This document shows positions 28,962-38,740 of a DNA stretch of 64,000 bases, in pieces. Each line of letters starts with the position of its first letter. Position 1 is the first letter of the stretch. The stretch is from Pseudoalteromonas arabiensis (GTDB lineage Bacteria > Pseudomonadota > Gammaproteobacteria > Enterobacterales > Alteromonadaceae). The position numbers and the translations under genes were made by a program. The stretch is taken from NCBI RefSeq assembly GCF_001550155.1, contig NZ_LRUF01000008.1, forward strand, positions 1 to 64,000, in the 5' to 3' direction. A model generated the notes under the pieces. It saw nothing but the letters and a program-made list of their open reading frames with translations. It made no database searches and was not told the origin of the DNA.

Positions 28962-30407
28962 ATGAGTTCAATTGAGCAAACATGGCAGACTCTCGCAGCA
29001 TTACCGATAGCTATCATCATGTTTGATCAGCAACACAATCGTTTCTATTTTAACTTACCTGCACAGTCGCTATTCTCAATTGAAGAGCAACTAAGCTCAG
29101 ATGAACTCAACCTAACTCATCTTGCACTTAATAACGCGCTAAGTAGCGAATCACTAGGGATTACCGACTTATTGCCAAGTTCGTACAACAAATATCCCTT
29201 GTTTGTAACCCTAACCAACCAACGTACTCAGTCAGCCAAACTGCTCGACCTAAAATTTGCAACACTTTGTGATTCCCTTTATATCACTGTGTGTGAACCT
29301 CGTACATTACCTAGCCAAGCCCAAAACCAAGACTTCGATGAGCTGATTTCTCAGATTTCAACAGAACTTATCGATATCCAAAACGAAAATATGAGTCAGC
29401 AAATAGAAAAGGCACTGCAAACAATAGGCTTAAATTGCCATGCTGATCGTACTTACATTTTTGAATTTAGTGATGACGGATTATCGATGAGTAACACCTA
29501 CGAGTGGGTAAACGACGGTATTACCCCCTTTAAAGAGCACCTACAGAATATCCCAAAAGATTCTTTACCTTATTTTTTTCAGCAAATGCACACTCAGCAT
29601 ATTTTTAACGCATCAAACACCGCTGAATTACCCCCTGAAGCCAGCGCAGAGAAAATGGAGTTCACTAACGAGGGAATTCAATCTGTTATATGTATTGGCT
29701 TAGTCGTCGAAAAAACATTATTTGGCTTCATCGGTTGTGACTGCGTTAATAAAGCCCGTCAATGGTCTCAAACAGATTTGTTAAGAATAAAACTCGTCGG
29801 CGACATGATCACAAATGCATTAAAAAATATGCAATATAAAAATAAACTTGAAAAGATACAAAAGCTGTTACTTGCTGCAAATAAAGAGTTGCATGAGCAA
29901 GCTCATAGAGACAGTCTGACCGAAATTGCTAATCGTCGACAACTCGATACTACCCTACAACAAGAATTAAAACGCTGTGCCCGCAGCAGACTCTCATTAA
30001 GCTTAATCCTGTGTGATATTGACTCATTTAAATTGTATAACGATACGCTAGGTCATCAACAAGGTGATCAAGCATTAAAGCACGTTGCTAAAACCCTTGA
30101 AGAAAATTGTCAGCGTCCAGGAGACTTAGCAGCCAGATACGGTGGTGAAGAGTTCGCTATTATTCTCCCCGCTACTAATAAGCAAGAAGCCTTTTTATTC
30201 TGCCAAAAGTTACAGCTAGCGATTAAACGACTCGCAATTAAACACCCTAATTCTAAAGTGAACCCGTTACTAACATTAAGCTTTGGTATTTACTCATGCC
30301 AACCTAACGCGCACAACGTAGCTGATCATACGCTTATTATGGCCGACAAAGCACTTTACCGAGCAAAGCAAAATGGCCGTAACCGCATAGAAGAAATGGC
30401 TGAGTAA
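28962..30407 (+). CDS. Diguanylate cyclase with PAS-like and GAF domains
   Basis: A protein of about 481 residues from the ATG at 28962 (MSSIEQTWQ); a TTG at 28911 would add 17 residues. The N-terminal 110 residues are PAS-like, residues about 125-290 form a GAF domain (CHADRTYIFEFSDDG, FGFIGCDCVNKARQWSQ), and the last 165 residues are a GGDEF domain. The active site is intact (ARYGGEEFAIILP near residue 392), and an RxxD inhibitory site (RPGD) lies five residues before it, so c-di-GMP synthesis with product inhibition is expected. No membrane helix is seen, so it is cytosolic. Confidence 0.92.
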   Translation: MSSIEQTWQTLAALPIAIIMFDQQHNRFYFNLPAQSLFSIEEQLSSDELNLTHLALNNALSSESLGITDLLPSSYNKYPLFVTLTNQRTQSAKLLDLKFATLCDSLYITVCEPRTLPSQAQNQDFDELISQISTELIDIQNENMSQQIEKALQTIGLNCHADRTYIFEFSDDGLSMSNTYEWVNDGITPFKEHLQNIPKDSLPYFFQQMHTQHIFNASNTAELPPEASAEKMEFTNEGIQSVICIGLVVEKTLFGFIGCDCVNKARQWSQTDLLRIKLVGDMITNALKNMQYKNKLEKIQKLLLAANKELHEQAHRDSLTEIANRRQLDTTLQQELKRCARSRLSLSLILCDIDSFKLYNDTLGHQQGDQALKHVAKTLEENCQRPGDLAARYGGEEFAIILPATNKQEAFLFCQKLQLAIKRLAIKHPNSKVNPLLTLSFGIYSCQPNAHNVADHTLIMADKALYRAKQNGRNRIEEMAE

Positions 30408-30657
30408 TTTAACTTTGAGTTTTAAATTTTTTTACACTTTAAACTGGTTTGCTTATTATTCTTTTTATACCGATACGCTTAATTAAGCGAGCTATTTTCA
30501 GGCAATCAAAGCTCGTAGGTAACAAGGCAAGATTGCGTTCTTTAAATTGTGCTGCGCAATTGCTCCTACATTGCTGTATCTCATGCATCCATACAACCCA
30601 AAATGAGAACTTTTTAACGCAAATAGCGAAAGGTTAACCCCATAAAACAATTAAATA
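30408..30657. repeat. Intergenic region with palindromes, possible dispersed repeat
   Basis: This spacer holds a perfect 14-base palindrome (cgcttaattaagcg, 30476-30489) and an imperfect one (around 30543-30561, aattgtgctgcgcaatt). The text between resembles intergenic repeat elements I associate with Pseudoalteromonas genomes. There is no second copy in this window, so the repeat status is not shown here. A 62-codon frame across it is not taken as a gene. Confidence 0.35.
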
Positions 30658-31635
30658 TCACTGCGAATTTGGTTTTAATTCTTGCCTGTATGTCTTTGGT
30701 GACACGCCATACCAACGATTAAATGCATGATAAAATGCGCTCACTTCTGAGTAACCACATAAAAACGCTATTTCAGTGAGTGATAAGTCTGTTTCAACTA
30801 AAAGTGTGGTGCTTCTTTGTTGTCTTAAGTTCGCCAGTTCTTGGCTGAAGTTAGTTCCTTCTTTAGCAAGACGCCGTTGCAAGGTTTTTTCACTCATATT
30901 GAGCGCCTTTGCCATATCTTTACAGCCAAACTCCCCTAGGGTTAAATGCTCTTCAAGTAAAATACGCAAAACATGACTGACATTACTTTGTGTAGCAACT
31001 TTGATTTGACCCGCAATAAATGGCTGCGCATCGGTTTGCTCACAAAAAAATAAGCTGTGAGTTTTGACTCCATACTCGACAGGGCAATTAAAATATTCAT
31101 TTATTTCAGCAAGATGCTCTTTTCGCTGTAAACAAATACGCGATGGATGCCAGTTTTTTCCTTTTACAGTACGTGCTATTTTCAAACAAAACGCCATTGG
31201 TGCCTCATAACTTAACAATGACATATCACGCTCACCATCACTGAAATTAAAGCGCAATTCATACTCAGCACCATGATCAATTAACGACACATTATGCGTA
31301 TCACCCATCAACTTTTGATAGCGTAAAATAAGCCGAAAGGCACTGAGTAATTGCGTTGACTGAATAATCGCCATCCCTACCACAGGTATGGCTCGCACAT
31401 TCATAGTACTACCAACATATATGCCTAAATGAATATCAGGCAACATCGCCTGAGCTTGCTTCCAAAGCGTACTTACACTAGCTTGCGGATAACGAGCTGT
31501 TTGGCTGCTTAGATCATTCAGTGATATATGGGCTTGTGAAAATAGCGCATTGATGGGTAAACCTTGCCACTTGAATGACTCAGCCATGGCGCGTAGCCAC
31601 CAGCTTGATAAGGTACGCATACGTGTCTCTAACAA
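30658..31635 (-). CDS. AraC family transcriptional regulator (OruR/ArgR-type)
   Basis: A 325-residue regulator. The N-terminal 200 residues look like the arabinose-binding-like domain found in OruR-type regulators (WWLRAMAESFKWQGLPINALF, FSDGERDMSLLSYEAPMAF). The last 100 residues form a double helix-turn-helix AraC DNA-binding domain (MSEKTLQRRLAKEGTNFSQE and LTEIAFLCGYSEVSAFYHAF). It is divergent from the DUF962 gene across 82 bases, making that gene a candidate target. The effector is unknown; related regulators act on fatty-acid, lipase or amino-acid genes. Confidence 0.88.
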   Translation of the reverse strand: MLETRMRTLSSWWLRAMAESFKWQGLPINALFSQAHISLNDLSSQTARYPQASVSTLWKQAQAMLPDIHLGIYVGSTMNVRAIPVVGMAIIQSTQLLSAFRLILRYQKLMGDTHNVSLIDHGAEYELRFNFSDGERDMSLLSYEAPMAFCLKIARTVKGKNWHPSRICLQRKEHLAEINEYFNCPVEYGVKTHSLFFCEQTDAQPFIAGQIKVATQSNVSHVLRILLEEHLTLGEFGCKDMAKALNMSEKTLQRRLAKEGTNFSQELANLRQQRSTTLLVETDLSLTEIAFLCGYSEVSAFYHAFNRWYGVSPKTYRQELKPNSQ

Positions 31636-31717
31636 ACAATTTAATGGCCTATAATATCAAGTAAGTTAGAAAACAAAAGCCTATTGTTAACCTGTAATTA
31701 ACAACGGAGACAACAAT

Positions 31718-32038
31718 ATGGGCACCGTCGCAAGTAAACGCGAGTTCGCAAACTTTAAAGAGTTTTACCCTTACTACTTACAAGAACACAAAAATAAGGT
31801 ATGTCGACGCTTACACTTCATTGGCAGCTGGTTTGTGTTGGCTATCTTGTTTGCTGCACTTTATCAACAGCAATACAGTTGGCTCATTTTCTGCCCGCTA
31901 ATCGGCTACGGTTTTGCTTGGGTAGGTCACTTCTTTTTTGAAAAAAACCGCCCCGCCACATTTACTCACCCTTTTTATAGCTTTATTGGCGACTGGGTGA
32001 TGTTTAAAGACATTATTGTTCGTAAGGTCCCATTTTAG
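31718..32038 (+). CDS. DUF962/Mpo1-like membrane protein
   Basis: A 106-residue protein with two or more membrane helices (about residues 35-50 and 56-75) and the DUF962 pattern: FYPYYLQEHKNKVCRRLHFIG, then GYGFAWVGHFFFEKNRPATF and a terminal SFIGDWVMFKDI. The yeast member Mpo1 is an iron-dependent dioxygenase that performs alpha-oxidation of 2-hydroxy fatty acids; the conserved histidines (RRLHF, WVGHFFFE, THPFYS) are present here. A bacterial role is not established. A GGAGACAA ribosome site precedes the ATG. It is divergent from the AraC regulator. Confidence 0.85.
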   Translation: MGTVASKREFANFKEFYPYYLQEHKNKVCRRLHFIGSWFVLAILFAALYQQQYSWLIFCPLIGYGFAWVGHFFFEKNRPATFTHPFYSFIGDWVMFKDIIVRKVPF

Positions 32039-32473
32039 GAAGTAACTATGACTATAAAACACACAGTATCAGAGCAATAATGGCAAGCTCGCCATATTAA
32101 TCGCCAGTAATAATGATGGGTTATGGCTATTCCTAGCGCTACATATAGCATAGTTATGTTCGTAACAGGCTATGTGTTTTGTACCTTGTTTAATGCCCAT
32201 CCGAATATACAAACTCCTATTTTGGGAAAACGCTAAAACTGATCACCTGCCTCTACTCATGCACCTAATTTGGGGTGCATTTACATAAATAAAGCCACAT
32301 CTATTTTTTCAATATATTTATCTATTTATTTAAGTGCTTACGTTTTTTAGCTATTTAGCTTTAGCGTATTTAAGTAAATACAATTTTTACAACTAGAGCC
32401 AAAACTCTATTTTGTTTTTAGCCTGTGTTTGCTATGGTTTGGGTATAAACAGTTTGAAAGCAAGGTAGCTATT
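32039..32473. other. Intergenic region with possible decayed frame
   Basis: About 435 bases without an accepted gene. A short frame starting at 32048 (MTIKHTVSEQ, then a stop and WQARHIN) is broken by stops and may be an old gene remnant, but I cannot assign it. The 3' part is AT-rich and should hold the promoter of the patatin-like gene, whose ribosome site (aagg) is at about 32462. Confidence 0.4.
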
Positions 32474-33310
32474 ATGACAATTAACAAAGCTCTGGTTGTA
32501 GAAGGCGGCGCTATGCGCGGTATTTTTGCTACAGGGGTACTTGATGCCTTTTTAGAAGCGCACTATCAACCTTTCAAACAATGTTATGGTGTATCGGCGG
32601 GAGCAACAAATATTGCAGCTTACTTATGTGCTCAATACAAACGTAACCATGCCGTTATTACTGATTATTCATGCCGTCCAGAGTTCATTGATTTTGTTCG
32701 TTTTATTAAAGGTGGCCATTTATTTGATTTAGATTGGCTATGGCAAGAAACCATGCGAGATATTCGTCTCGATTTAGAAACCTTTGAGAAGCAAGCTGCT
32801 GAGTTTTATATTGTTGCCACCAACATAAACACTGGAAAAGCAGAATACCTAAAAGGTCATGCTCAGTCCCTCGAAGAGCAATTAAAAGCATCCTGTGCTT
32901 TGCCTATTGCTTATCGCCAATACCCAAGAGTTGACAATCTACAGCTTGCTGATGGCGGTGTTGCTGACTCTATTCCCGTTCGAAAAGCTTATGAGATGGG
33001 TAATAAAGATATCACGGTTATTCTCTCTCAACCTTTAGGCTACAAGAAAAAACCATCAAAAGCCCCTTGGCTTGTAAAACGCCTGTACAAAGACAACCCC
33101 GCGCTTGCTATGGCCACGTTACATCGTGCCGAAAACTACAATCAGAGCATTGATTTTATAATGAATCCACCTAGTGATTGCCATATTAATATTATTGCTC
33201 CGCCACCTACATTTGCTGTCGGCCGCACCACCAAGTCGTTTGCCAAATTATCATCGGGATACAATATGGGCATTGATGCAGGGCAACAATTTTTAACTCA
33301 AGCGGCTTAA
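32474..33310 (+). CDS. Patatin-like phospholipase, YjjU/RssA type
   Basis: A protein of about 278 residues from the ATG at 32474 (MTINKALVVEGG), which has AAGG at the right distance; an upstream ATG at 32429 would add 15 residues before the conserved core. The patatin catalytic features are present: oxyanion loop EGGAMRGIF, nucleophile elbow GVSAGA (serine), and the DGG aspartate in LADGGVADSIP. It has no signal peptide, so it is cytosolic. It is most like E. coli YjjU; these enzymes are thought to hydrolyse acyl esters of phospholipids, substrate unknown. Confidence 0.88.
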   Translation: MTINKALVVEGGAMRGIFATGVLDAFLEAHYQPFKQCYGVSAGATNIAAYLCAQYKRNHAVITDYSCRPEFIDFVRFIKGGHLFDLDWLWQETMRDIRLDLETFEKQAAEFYIVATNINTGKAEYLKGHAQSLEEQLKASCALPIAYRQYPRVDNLQLADGGVADSIPVRKAYEMGNKDITVILSQPLGYKKKPSKAPWLVKRLYKDNPALAMATLHRAENYNQSIDFIMNPPSDCHINIIAPPPTFAVGRTTKSFAKLSSGYNMGIDAGQQFLTQAA

Positions 33311-33459
33311 AAATAAAATCAAAGCCATACAAATTAACCTAGCTTAGTCATATTTTGCGAGGCTGAGCTTACACTTAAGCCATATCATATATAAGGGGCT
33401 TAATTAGATGACGTTCCAAAAAGTAAAACTCTAAAAATAGAAGGGTTAGAAGAGATTAA

Positions 33460-33813
33460 ATGAAAAAAATACTGCTTTTAGTATTAACCATGTTATTTCT
33501 CTGTGCTTGCGATGCTCAACAAATTGACCTTGATGTACCGAAAAAACCAAGTGCAGTACCAAATAAAGCATTTTGGGTGGGCGGTTTGGATGGCGGCGTA
33601 TTTGTCTTAATTGCAAAAAATAAAAATTTAGAGCCAGATGAATACGTTGCCAAAATATATTATGCATCCGGAGATATTGCTTATGAGGGAGGAATGAGAC
33701 TATCCCCTAGAGGAAGTACTGCCATAGACCACATTAACCCCGCGATTTTTCAAGGTTGGGATGGCGATACTTTATACATTGAAGGCAATAAGCAACTTAA
33801 AGCTCAAAACTAA
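33460..33813 (+). CDS. Small lipoprotein of unknown function
   Basis: A 117-residue protein with a lipoprotein signal (MKKILLLVLTMLFLCAC, lipobox LCAC). The mature part includes FWVGGLDGGVFVLI, a segment EYVAKIYYASGDIAYEGG, and a C-terminus YIEGNKQLKAQN. I do not recognise the family. AGAAGAG serves as the ribosome site. It stands alone between the patatin-like gene and a chemoreceptor on the same strand, with spacers of about 150 bases on each side. It is likely a real gene because the signal and lipobox are well formed. Confidence 0.75.
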   Translation: MKKILLLVLTMLFLCACDAQQIDLDVPKKPSAVPNKAFWVGGLDGGVFVLIAKNKNLEPDEYVAKIYYASGDIAYEGGMRLSPRGSTAIDHINPAIFQGWDGDTLYIEGNKQLKAQN

Positions 33814-33956
33814 AATTAGTACTTGAAGCTTTAGTTACCACCATCTTGTACACCGTCGATTCAACCACTTTCACATTTACTATTGCAAAAACTTGATTAA
33901 ATACATTTCTCTATTAGCTTTAATAATACGTCCTTATTAAAGTTTGTATTCCTACC

Positions 33957-35582
33957 ATGTTAAATAACTACACCGTTCGTACGCGATTAGCCGTTTTGGC
34001 TTTGTTACCGGTTACTGTTTTTGTGATCACTTCATTTTTTGCAATGTCTATAATGTCGAATATGGTCAAAGGGATAGACAGCTTATATGATGACAGGGTC
34101 GTCCCTCTTGAGCAGATAAAATCAGTGTCTGACAACTATGCAGTTAATATTGTTGATTTATTTCATAAATACCGCGCGAATCAAATAGCTAAAAATGAGT
34201 TTTTGACTTCAGTTACTGAAGCAAAGAATATCGCTGATAGAAAATGGCAAAGTTACCTAAGTACAAAACTTACGACGGAAGAGACGCGGCTCGTTAGCGT
34301 TGTAGAAAAGCGCTTAACTGTGGTCCAACAAAAACTAACGGCTTTATTGAACCAAGTTAAAAATGATGAGTTTAAGGCAATCCCTTCAGATACATTCGTC
34401 AAAGAGTTATATGATGTATTTGATCCACTAAGTGCCAGCTACCAAGGGTTAATTGATTTGCAAATTACTGAGGCAAGTAAATTCAGAATGTCTGCAGACA
34501 AAGATTTTAGCCAAGTCAGTATTGCGATGACAGCATCCATTACAATACTTATTATTCTCTTATTATTTATAGCCTTTATTATTTATCGTTCGATTCATAA
34601 TCCACTACTCTCGCTCAGTGAAACAATTGGTTCCATCTCTGAAAATGCCGACTTACGACTTCGCGCACAGCCTCATGGCAGCGACGAAATAGCGCAAGCC
34701 GCACACCATTTTAATGCCATGATGGAGCGCATTCACGCCCTTGTAAACGATGTAACAAGCGCAACGCTCACTCTCTCTTCTGCGGCAGAACAGATGAACT
34801 CAATCAGCGACCAAGTTGCCAGCACAGCCACTGAACAAGAGCACCAGTCTGCGATGATAGCGACCGCCATTACGCAAATGAGTAGTGCAATTGAACAAGT
34901 CGCGGCAAATGCATTGGCAACATCAGAAAAAGCATCTCACACAGATCATACTGCAAAGCTTGGACAAAAGTCGGTGCAAGAGAATATTGACGCAATCAAT
35001 CATTTATCACATATCGTCAATGCCAACACCCAACTTATCAATGAGTTAAACACACAATCAACCGATATCAATCAAGTTGTTATGATGATTCAGGGTGTCG
35101 CTGAGCAAACTAATTTACTTGCTCTTAATGCAGCGATAGAAGCAGCACGAGCCGGTGAGTCTGGTCGAGGCTTTGCTGTCGTTGCTGACGAGGTAAGGCA
35201 ATTAGCTCACAATACACAAAAAGCAACCGCAAGTATCAATGACATGATCACTAAGTTACAATCTATGGCACAACAAGCTGTTAGTGCGATGGGGAACGCA
35301 GATGACAGTGCAAAGCAAAGTGTTGAATATGCTGAACGATCATCACAACTTTTAGCCGAAATAACACAAGAGATGGCCCAAATAGCTGAGATGAATAATC
35401 AGGTTTCGACTGCAACCGATGAACAAACCACTGTCGCTAATGAACTAAGTTGTAATATTAACGAGTTTAGTAGTAGTATTTCATTGGTAAGCGAAAGCTC
35501 TCAGCAAAATGCGCAAGCAAGCCAAGAATTGGCTTCATTAGCATCGCGCTTACAGCAACAAGTACATGTTTTTAAAGTGTAA
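33957..35582 (+). CDS. Methyl-accepting chemotaxis protein, four-helix-bundle sensor
   Basis: A 541-residue classical chemoreceptor: membrane helix 1 (about 10-32), a periplasmic helical domain of the four-helix-bundle kind (about 33-185), membrane helix 2 (about 188-210), HAMP (about 211-265) and the signalling coiled coil with the tip [20 protein letters not shown] near residues 381-400 and [13 protein letters not shown]. The next gene encodes a periplasmic solute-binding-like protein 37 bases downstream, which may present ligand to this receptor. No strong ribosome site precedes the ATG. Confidence 0.93.
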   Translation: MLNNYTVRTRLAVLALLPVTVFVITSFFAMSIMSNMVKGIDSLYDDRVVPLEQIKSVSDNYAVNIVDLFHKYRANQIAKNEFLTSVTEAKNIADRKWQSYLSTKLTTEETRLVSVVEKRLTVVQQKLTALLNQVKNDEFKAIPSDTFVKELYDVFDPLSASYQGLIDLQITEASKFRMSADKDFSQVSIAMTASITILIILLLFIAFIIYRSIHNPLLSLSETIGSISENADLRLRAQPHGSDEIAQAAHHFNAMMERIHALVNDVTSATLTLSSAAEQMNSISDQVASTATEQEHQSAMIATAITQMSSAIEQVAANALATSEKASHTDHTAKLGQKSVQENIDAINHLSHIVNANTQLINELNTQSTDINQVVMMIQGVAEQTNLLALNAAIEAARAGESGRGFAVVADEVRQLAHNTQKATASINDMITKLQSMAQQAVSAMGNADDSAKQSVEYAERSSQLLAEITQEMAQIAEMNNQVSTATDEQTTVANELSCNINEFSSSISLVSESSQQNAQASQELASLASRLQQQVHVFKV

Positions 35583-35619
35583 ATTTAAATAATTTAGTAA
35601 TCTTAACAAAAGTATAGCC

Positions 35620-36426
35620 ATGAACAGAGCCATTTTATTGTGTATTTTTTATTTTGCTCTGTTCAACTTTTCAGTCACAGCTCACGAAAGGCTTGTTATT
35701 CAACTCGCCAAACCCAATTATACCGATGCTACTAAAAACCAATATATCCATGCAATTTTAGAAAAAAGCTTTGCCGTAATGGGTGCTGATGTCGCCTTAA
35801 TGTATAACGTTAAACCCATGAACAATAAGCGAATTATAGAGCAGTTAAGTCATAATAAGGCGATTACTCTTGCATGGTTATCAATGCCTAATGAACAACC
35901 TCACGCGCTTATTAGAACATCAATTCCCTTGTACAAAGGGCTGCATGGAAAACGCTTATTAATTATTCGCAAACAAGACCAAGAAACCTTCAAACACATT
36001 ACCCACCTTAACGAACTAAAACCATTTGTAGGTTTACAGCAACAAAGCTGGTCTGATTACACTATTTTAAAAGCGAATGGATTGAAAGTTAATGGCGAGT
36101 TAGACTACCAAGGAATGCTCAAAGCCTTAGAAGTGGGCCTTGGGGATTACTTCCCCCGCTCGGTGTTGGCTATCGAGTCAGAGTTTAACAAATTACAATC
36201 ATTTGATTTTGCTATTGCGCCACAAATTATGCTGCAATACCCAAGTCACTATTATTTTTATTTAAGTAAAGAGAACGTTGAAGTTAGAGATCTTCTTGAG
36301 CAAGGCATGCAAAAACTCGCAAAATCGGGCGAGCTTGAAGCACTCTACATACAGTATTTTGGTGATGTAGAAAAGCAATTTAAGCTCAATCAGCGACACG
36401 CAATAACTCTCACTAACATGGAGTGA
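35620..36426 (+). CDS. Periplasmic solute-binding-like protein (PBP2 fold)
   Basis: A 268-residue protein with a signal peptide (about 1-21, ending SVTAH) and the layout of amino-acid-type substrate-binding proteins: a first lobe with ILEKSFAVMGADVALMYNVKP, a hinge, and a C-terminal segment EVRDLLEQGMQKLAKSGELE typical of the family. There is no permease or ATPase gene nearby. Its place right behind a chemoreceptor and before a DM13 protein suggests a sensory rather than transport role. The ligand is not known. Confidence 0.75.
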   Translation: MNRAILLCIFYFALFNFSVTAHERLVIQLAKPNYTDATKNQYIHAILEKSFAVMGADVALMYNVKPMNNKRIIEQLSHNKAITLAWLSMPNEQPHALIRTSIPLYKGLHGKRLLIIRKQDQETFKHITHLNELKPFVGLQQQSWSDYTILKANGLKVNGELDYQGMLKALEVGLGDYFPRSVLAIESEFNKLQSFDFAIAPQIMLQYPSHYYFYLSKENVEVRDLLEQGMQKLAKSGELEALYIQYFGDVEKQFKLNQRHAITLTNME

Positions 36427-36431
36427 CAATA

Positions 36432-36902
36432 ATGCTCAAAAAATTACTGATGTTGATAGCTGTCATTATCATTTTTGCAGCCGGTTTTTTCACTGGCATA
36501 TACAGCTTACCTATTTTGACTGAAGCACCCGCTCCTAGCTCAAGCACCCTAACGCAACACAAAAACCGTGCTTTATTCAGTGGTGAATTTAAACCTAACT
36601 TAGCGGGGTCTGATCGTTTTCACTATGGAAACGGCACAGTCTACTTAACGAATGATGCCATCTCAATGCAAGGTGAGCTATCACCTGGCCCTGATTACCA
36701 ATTGTATTTATCGCGCAATTTTATTGATAACGAAGCCGATTTCTTAGCACAAAAAGGCACCATGCAACGTGTTGCAGCCGTGCGTTCGTTTAATGGTTTT
36801 AAAGTGCAAATACCGCAAAGTATTAATATTTCTGATTACAATACGGTGATTATTTGGTGTGAAAGTTTTGAAGAATTTATTACTGCAGCGCAGTATCAAT
36901 AG
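36432..36902 (+). CDS. DM13-domain membrane-anchored protein
   Basis: A protein of about 156 residues from the ATG at 36432, with GGAG eight bases upstream; the ribosome site overlaps the 3' end of the solute-binding gene, so translation is coupled. One N-terminal membrane helix (about 5-25) is followed by a DM13 domain: LFSGEFKPNLAGSDRFHYGNGT to YNTVIIWCESFEEFITAA. DM13 domains are proposed to take part in redox or electron-transfer steps, with a conserved cysteine, here in IIWCESF. The exact role is unknown. It forms an operon with the two genes before it. Confidence 0.82.
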   Translation: MLKKLLMLIAVIIIFAAGFFTGIYSLPILTEAPAPSSSTLTQHKNRALFSGEFKPNLAGSDRFHYGNGTVYLTNDAISMQGELSPGPDYQLYLSRNFIDNEADFLAQKGTMQRVAAVRSFNGFKVQIPQSINISDYNTVIIWCESFEEFITAAQYQ

Positions 36903-36919
36903 CTGTATTAATAAAAAGC

Positions 36920-36950
36920 AAAGCCGCCTTTGGAGAGGGCGGCTTTAAAA
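36920..36950 (-). terminator. Terminator between convergent DM13 gene and ahpF
   Basis: A 9-bp stem (aaagccgcc at 36920-36928 with ggcggcttt at 36938-36946). The minus strand continues into gctttttatt, so it is best for ahpF; on the plus strand it may also slow the transcript of the DM13 gene. Confidence 0.75.
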
Positions 36951-37004
36951 CGGCAGCTATGGGTGTAAAGCTGCCTAATCAAGAGTCATTATTAATACAA
37001 CTAA

Positions 37005-38585
37005 TTAAGCTGCATCTTCCGTGCTTTGAGTCTCATCGCTGTGGCGAATTAAGTAATCAAATGCACCTAAACTTGCCGTTGCACCACTGCCCATCGCAAT
37101 AATGATTTGTTTAAACGGCGTTGTTGTGGCATCACCTGCCGCATAAACACCCGGTAATGATGTTGCACCCTTGCTATCAATCTCGATTTCACCAAAGCGA
37201 GTCAATGATAGCTCTGAATCTTTTAACCATTCAGTGTTTGGCACCAAGCCGATTTGCACAAAGATTCCTGCAAGCCCAAGTGATTTTTCATCGCCAGAGA
37301 TGCGGTCAATATAGCTTAAGCCTGTTACTCGTTTACCATCACCAATAACTTCTGTCGTTTGCGCATTTTTGATAATAGTAATGTTGTTTAAACTATTTGC
37401 TTTACGAATAAGGACTTCGTCAGCACGTAAGGTATCGGCAAACTCCAGCACGGTGACATGCTCAACAATGTTTGCAAGGTCGATTGCAGCTTCAATACCC
37501 GAGTTACCACCACCGATAACCGCAACAGCTTTACCTTTAAATAACGGACCATCACAGTGAGGACAATAAGCAACGCCATGACCGCGATACTCTTTCTCAC
37601 CTGGTACGTTCATTTCACGCCAGCGCGCACCCGTTGCTAATACCACTGACTTAGCATTTAAAACCGCCCCATTGTCTAGGGTGATTTGATAATTACCTTG
37701 CTTAGTCAATGATGCCGCACGTTGGTTTTGCATCACATCAACATCGTACTCTTTTACATGCTCTTCAAGTTGAGCAACCAATTTAGGGCCTTCGGTCGCT
37801 TTAACTGAAATAAAGTTTTCAATGGCTAAGGTGTCTGATACCTGACCACCAAAACGCTCAGCAACCACACCTGTGTTCAAGCCTTTACGTGCTGAATAAA
37901 TCGCCGCAGAAGCCCCTGCCGGACCACCACCCACAACAAGTACATCGAATAACGCTTTGTCGTTCAGTGCTTCGGCTTGGCGTGCAGCCGCTTTGGTATC
38001 CACTTTGTTTAAAATGTCGGTCAGGTTTACAGCACCTTGACTAAATAACTCGCCATTTAAGTAAACAGCGGGTACTGCTAACACATTACGCTCGTTCACT
38101 TCGTCTTGGAACAAGGCGCCGTCAATCATAGTGGCCGTAATATTTTCATTGTGCGCCGCCATTAAGTTAAGTGCTTGCACAACTTGCGGGCATGTTTGAC
38201 AACTTAATGAAATATATACTTCAAAGTTAAGCGGCGCAGGTAATGATTTAATTTGTTCAATTTCAGTCTCTGATGCCTTGCTTGGATGACCACCTGTGTG
38301 AAGAAGTGCAAGGATCAAGCTGGTGAATTCGTGGCCCATCGGCACACCCGCAAATGTAATTTGCGTATTGTTTATAGGTGAAGACACCGCCATAGACGGG
38401 CGACGCACGTCTTGGTTAGGGTTATCTCGCACCGAAAATTTGTCGCTTAACGAAGCTAAATCGTTTGCTAAGCTTTTAAGTTCTGTTGATTTATTGCTGT
38501 CATCCAAGGCGATAAGCAGCTCAACAGGGCTGGTAATAGAAGCAAAGTGGCTTGTTAATTGGTTTTTGATATTCGTATCTAACAT
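37005..38585 (-). CDS. ahpF: Alkyl hydroperoxide reductase subunit F
   Basis: A 526-residue flavoprotein disulfide reductase that passes electrons from NAD(P)H to AhpC. The N-terminal part has two thioredoxin-like folds with the CxxC in [10 protein letters not shown]; the rest is a thioredoxin-reductase-like module with the FAD motif [17 protein letters not shown], the redox pair CPHCDG, and the NAD-binding [15 protein letters not shown]. coli AhpF has about 521 residues. It is 155 bases downstream of ahpC on the same strand, with two hairpins in between that may set a higher AhpC level. Confidence 0.97.
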   Translation of the reverse strand: MLDTNIKNQLTSHFASITSPVELLIALDDSNKSTELKSLANDLASLSDKFSVRDNPNQDVRRPSMAVSSPINNTQITFAGVPMGHEFTSLILALLHTGGHPSKASETEIEQIKSLPAPLNFEVYISLSCQTCPQVVQALNLMAAHNENITATMIDGALFQDEVNERNVLAVPAVYLNGELFSQGAVNLTDILNKVDTKAAARQAEALNDKALFDVLVVGGGPAGASAAIYSARKGLNTGVVAERFGGQVSDTLAIENFISVKATEGPKLVAQLEEHVKEYDVDVMQNQRAASLTKQGNYQITLDNGAVLNAKSVVLATGARWREMNVPGEKEYRGHGVAYCPHCDGPLFKGKAVAVIGGGNSGIEAAIDLANIVEHVTVLEFADTLRADEVLIRKANSLNNITIIKNAQTTEVIGDGKRVTGLSYIDRISGDEKSLGLAGIFVQIGLVPNTEWLKDSELSLTRFGEIEIDSKGATSLPGVYAAGDATTTPFKQIIIAMGSGATASLGAFDYLIRHSDETQSTEDAA

Positions 38586-38638
38586 GGCTTAGCCCTTGAG
38601 TTCAGAATAAATAATCTAGAATAAATTTAGGGATAACT

Positions 38639-38721
38639 GCCCATCACCCGCTAATGTGCTTAATGTGAGTTGTGATGGGCAATTAAGATTGCATTGGGAT
38701 AGCAAAGCAAAACTTTGCTAT
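38639..38721 (-). terminator. Two hairpins between ahpC and ahpF
   Basis: A 9-bp stem (38699-38707 with 38713-38721, loop of 5) follows the ahpC stop codon, and a second inverted repeat (gcccatcac at 38639-38647 with gtgatgggc at 38672-38680) precedes ahpF. Neither has a good T-run, so partial termination or RNA processing is more likely than full termination. Confidence 0.45.
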
Positions 38722-38740
38722 CGTTTAATGCTATGGCAAA

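Noticed and set aside
30449..30637. 62-codon plus-strand frame
   Set aside because: It crosses palindromes in a spacer that looks like a dispersed intergenic repeat and has no ribosome site.
32048..32100. Possible gene starting MTIKHTVSEQ
   Set aside because: Stops appear after ten codons and in all continuing frames; the parent gene could not be identified.
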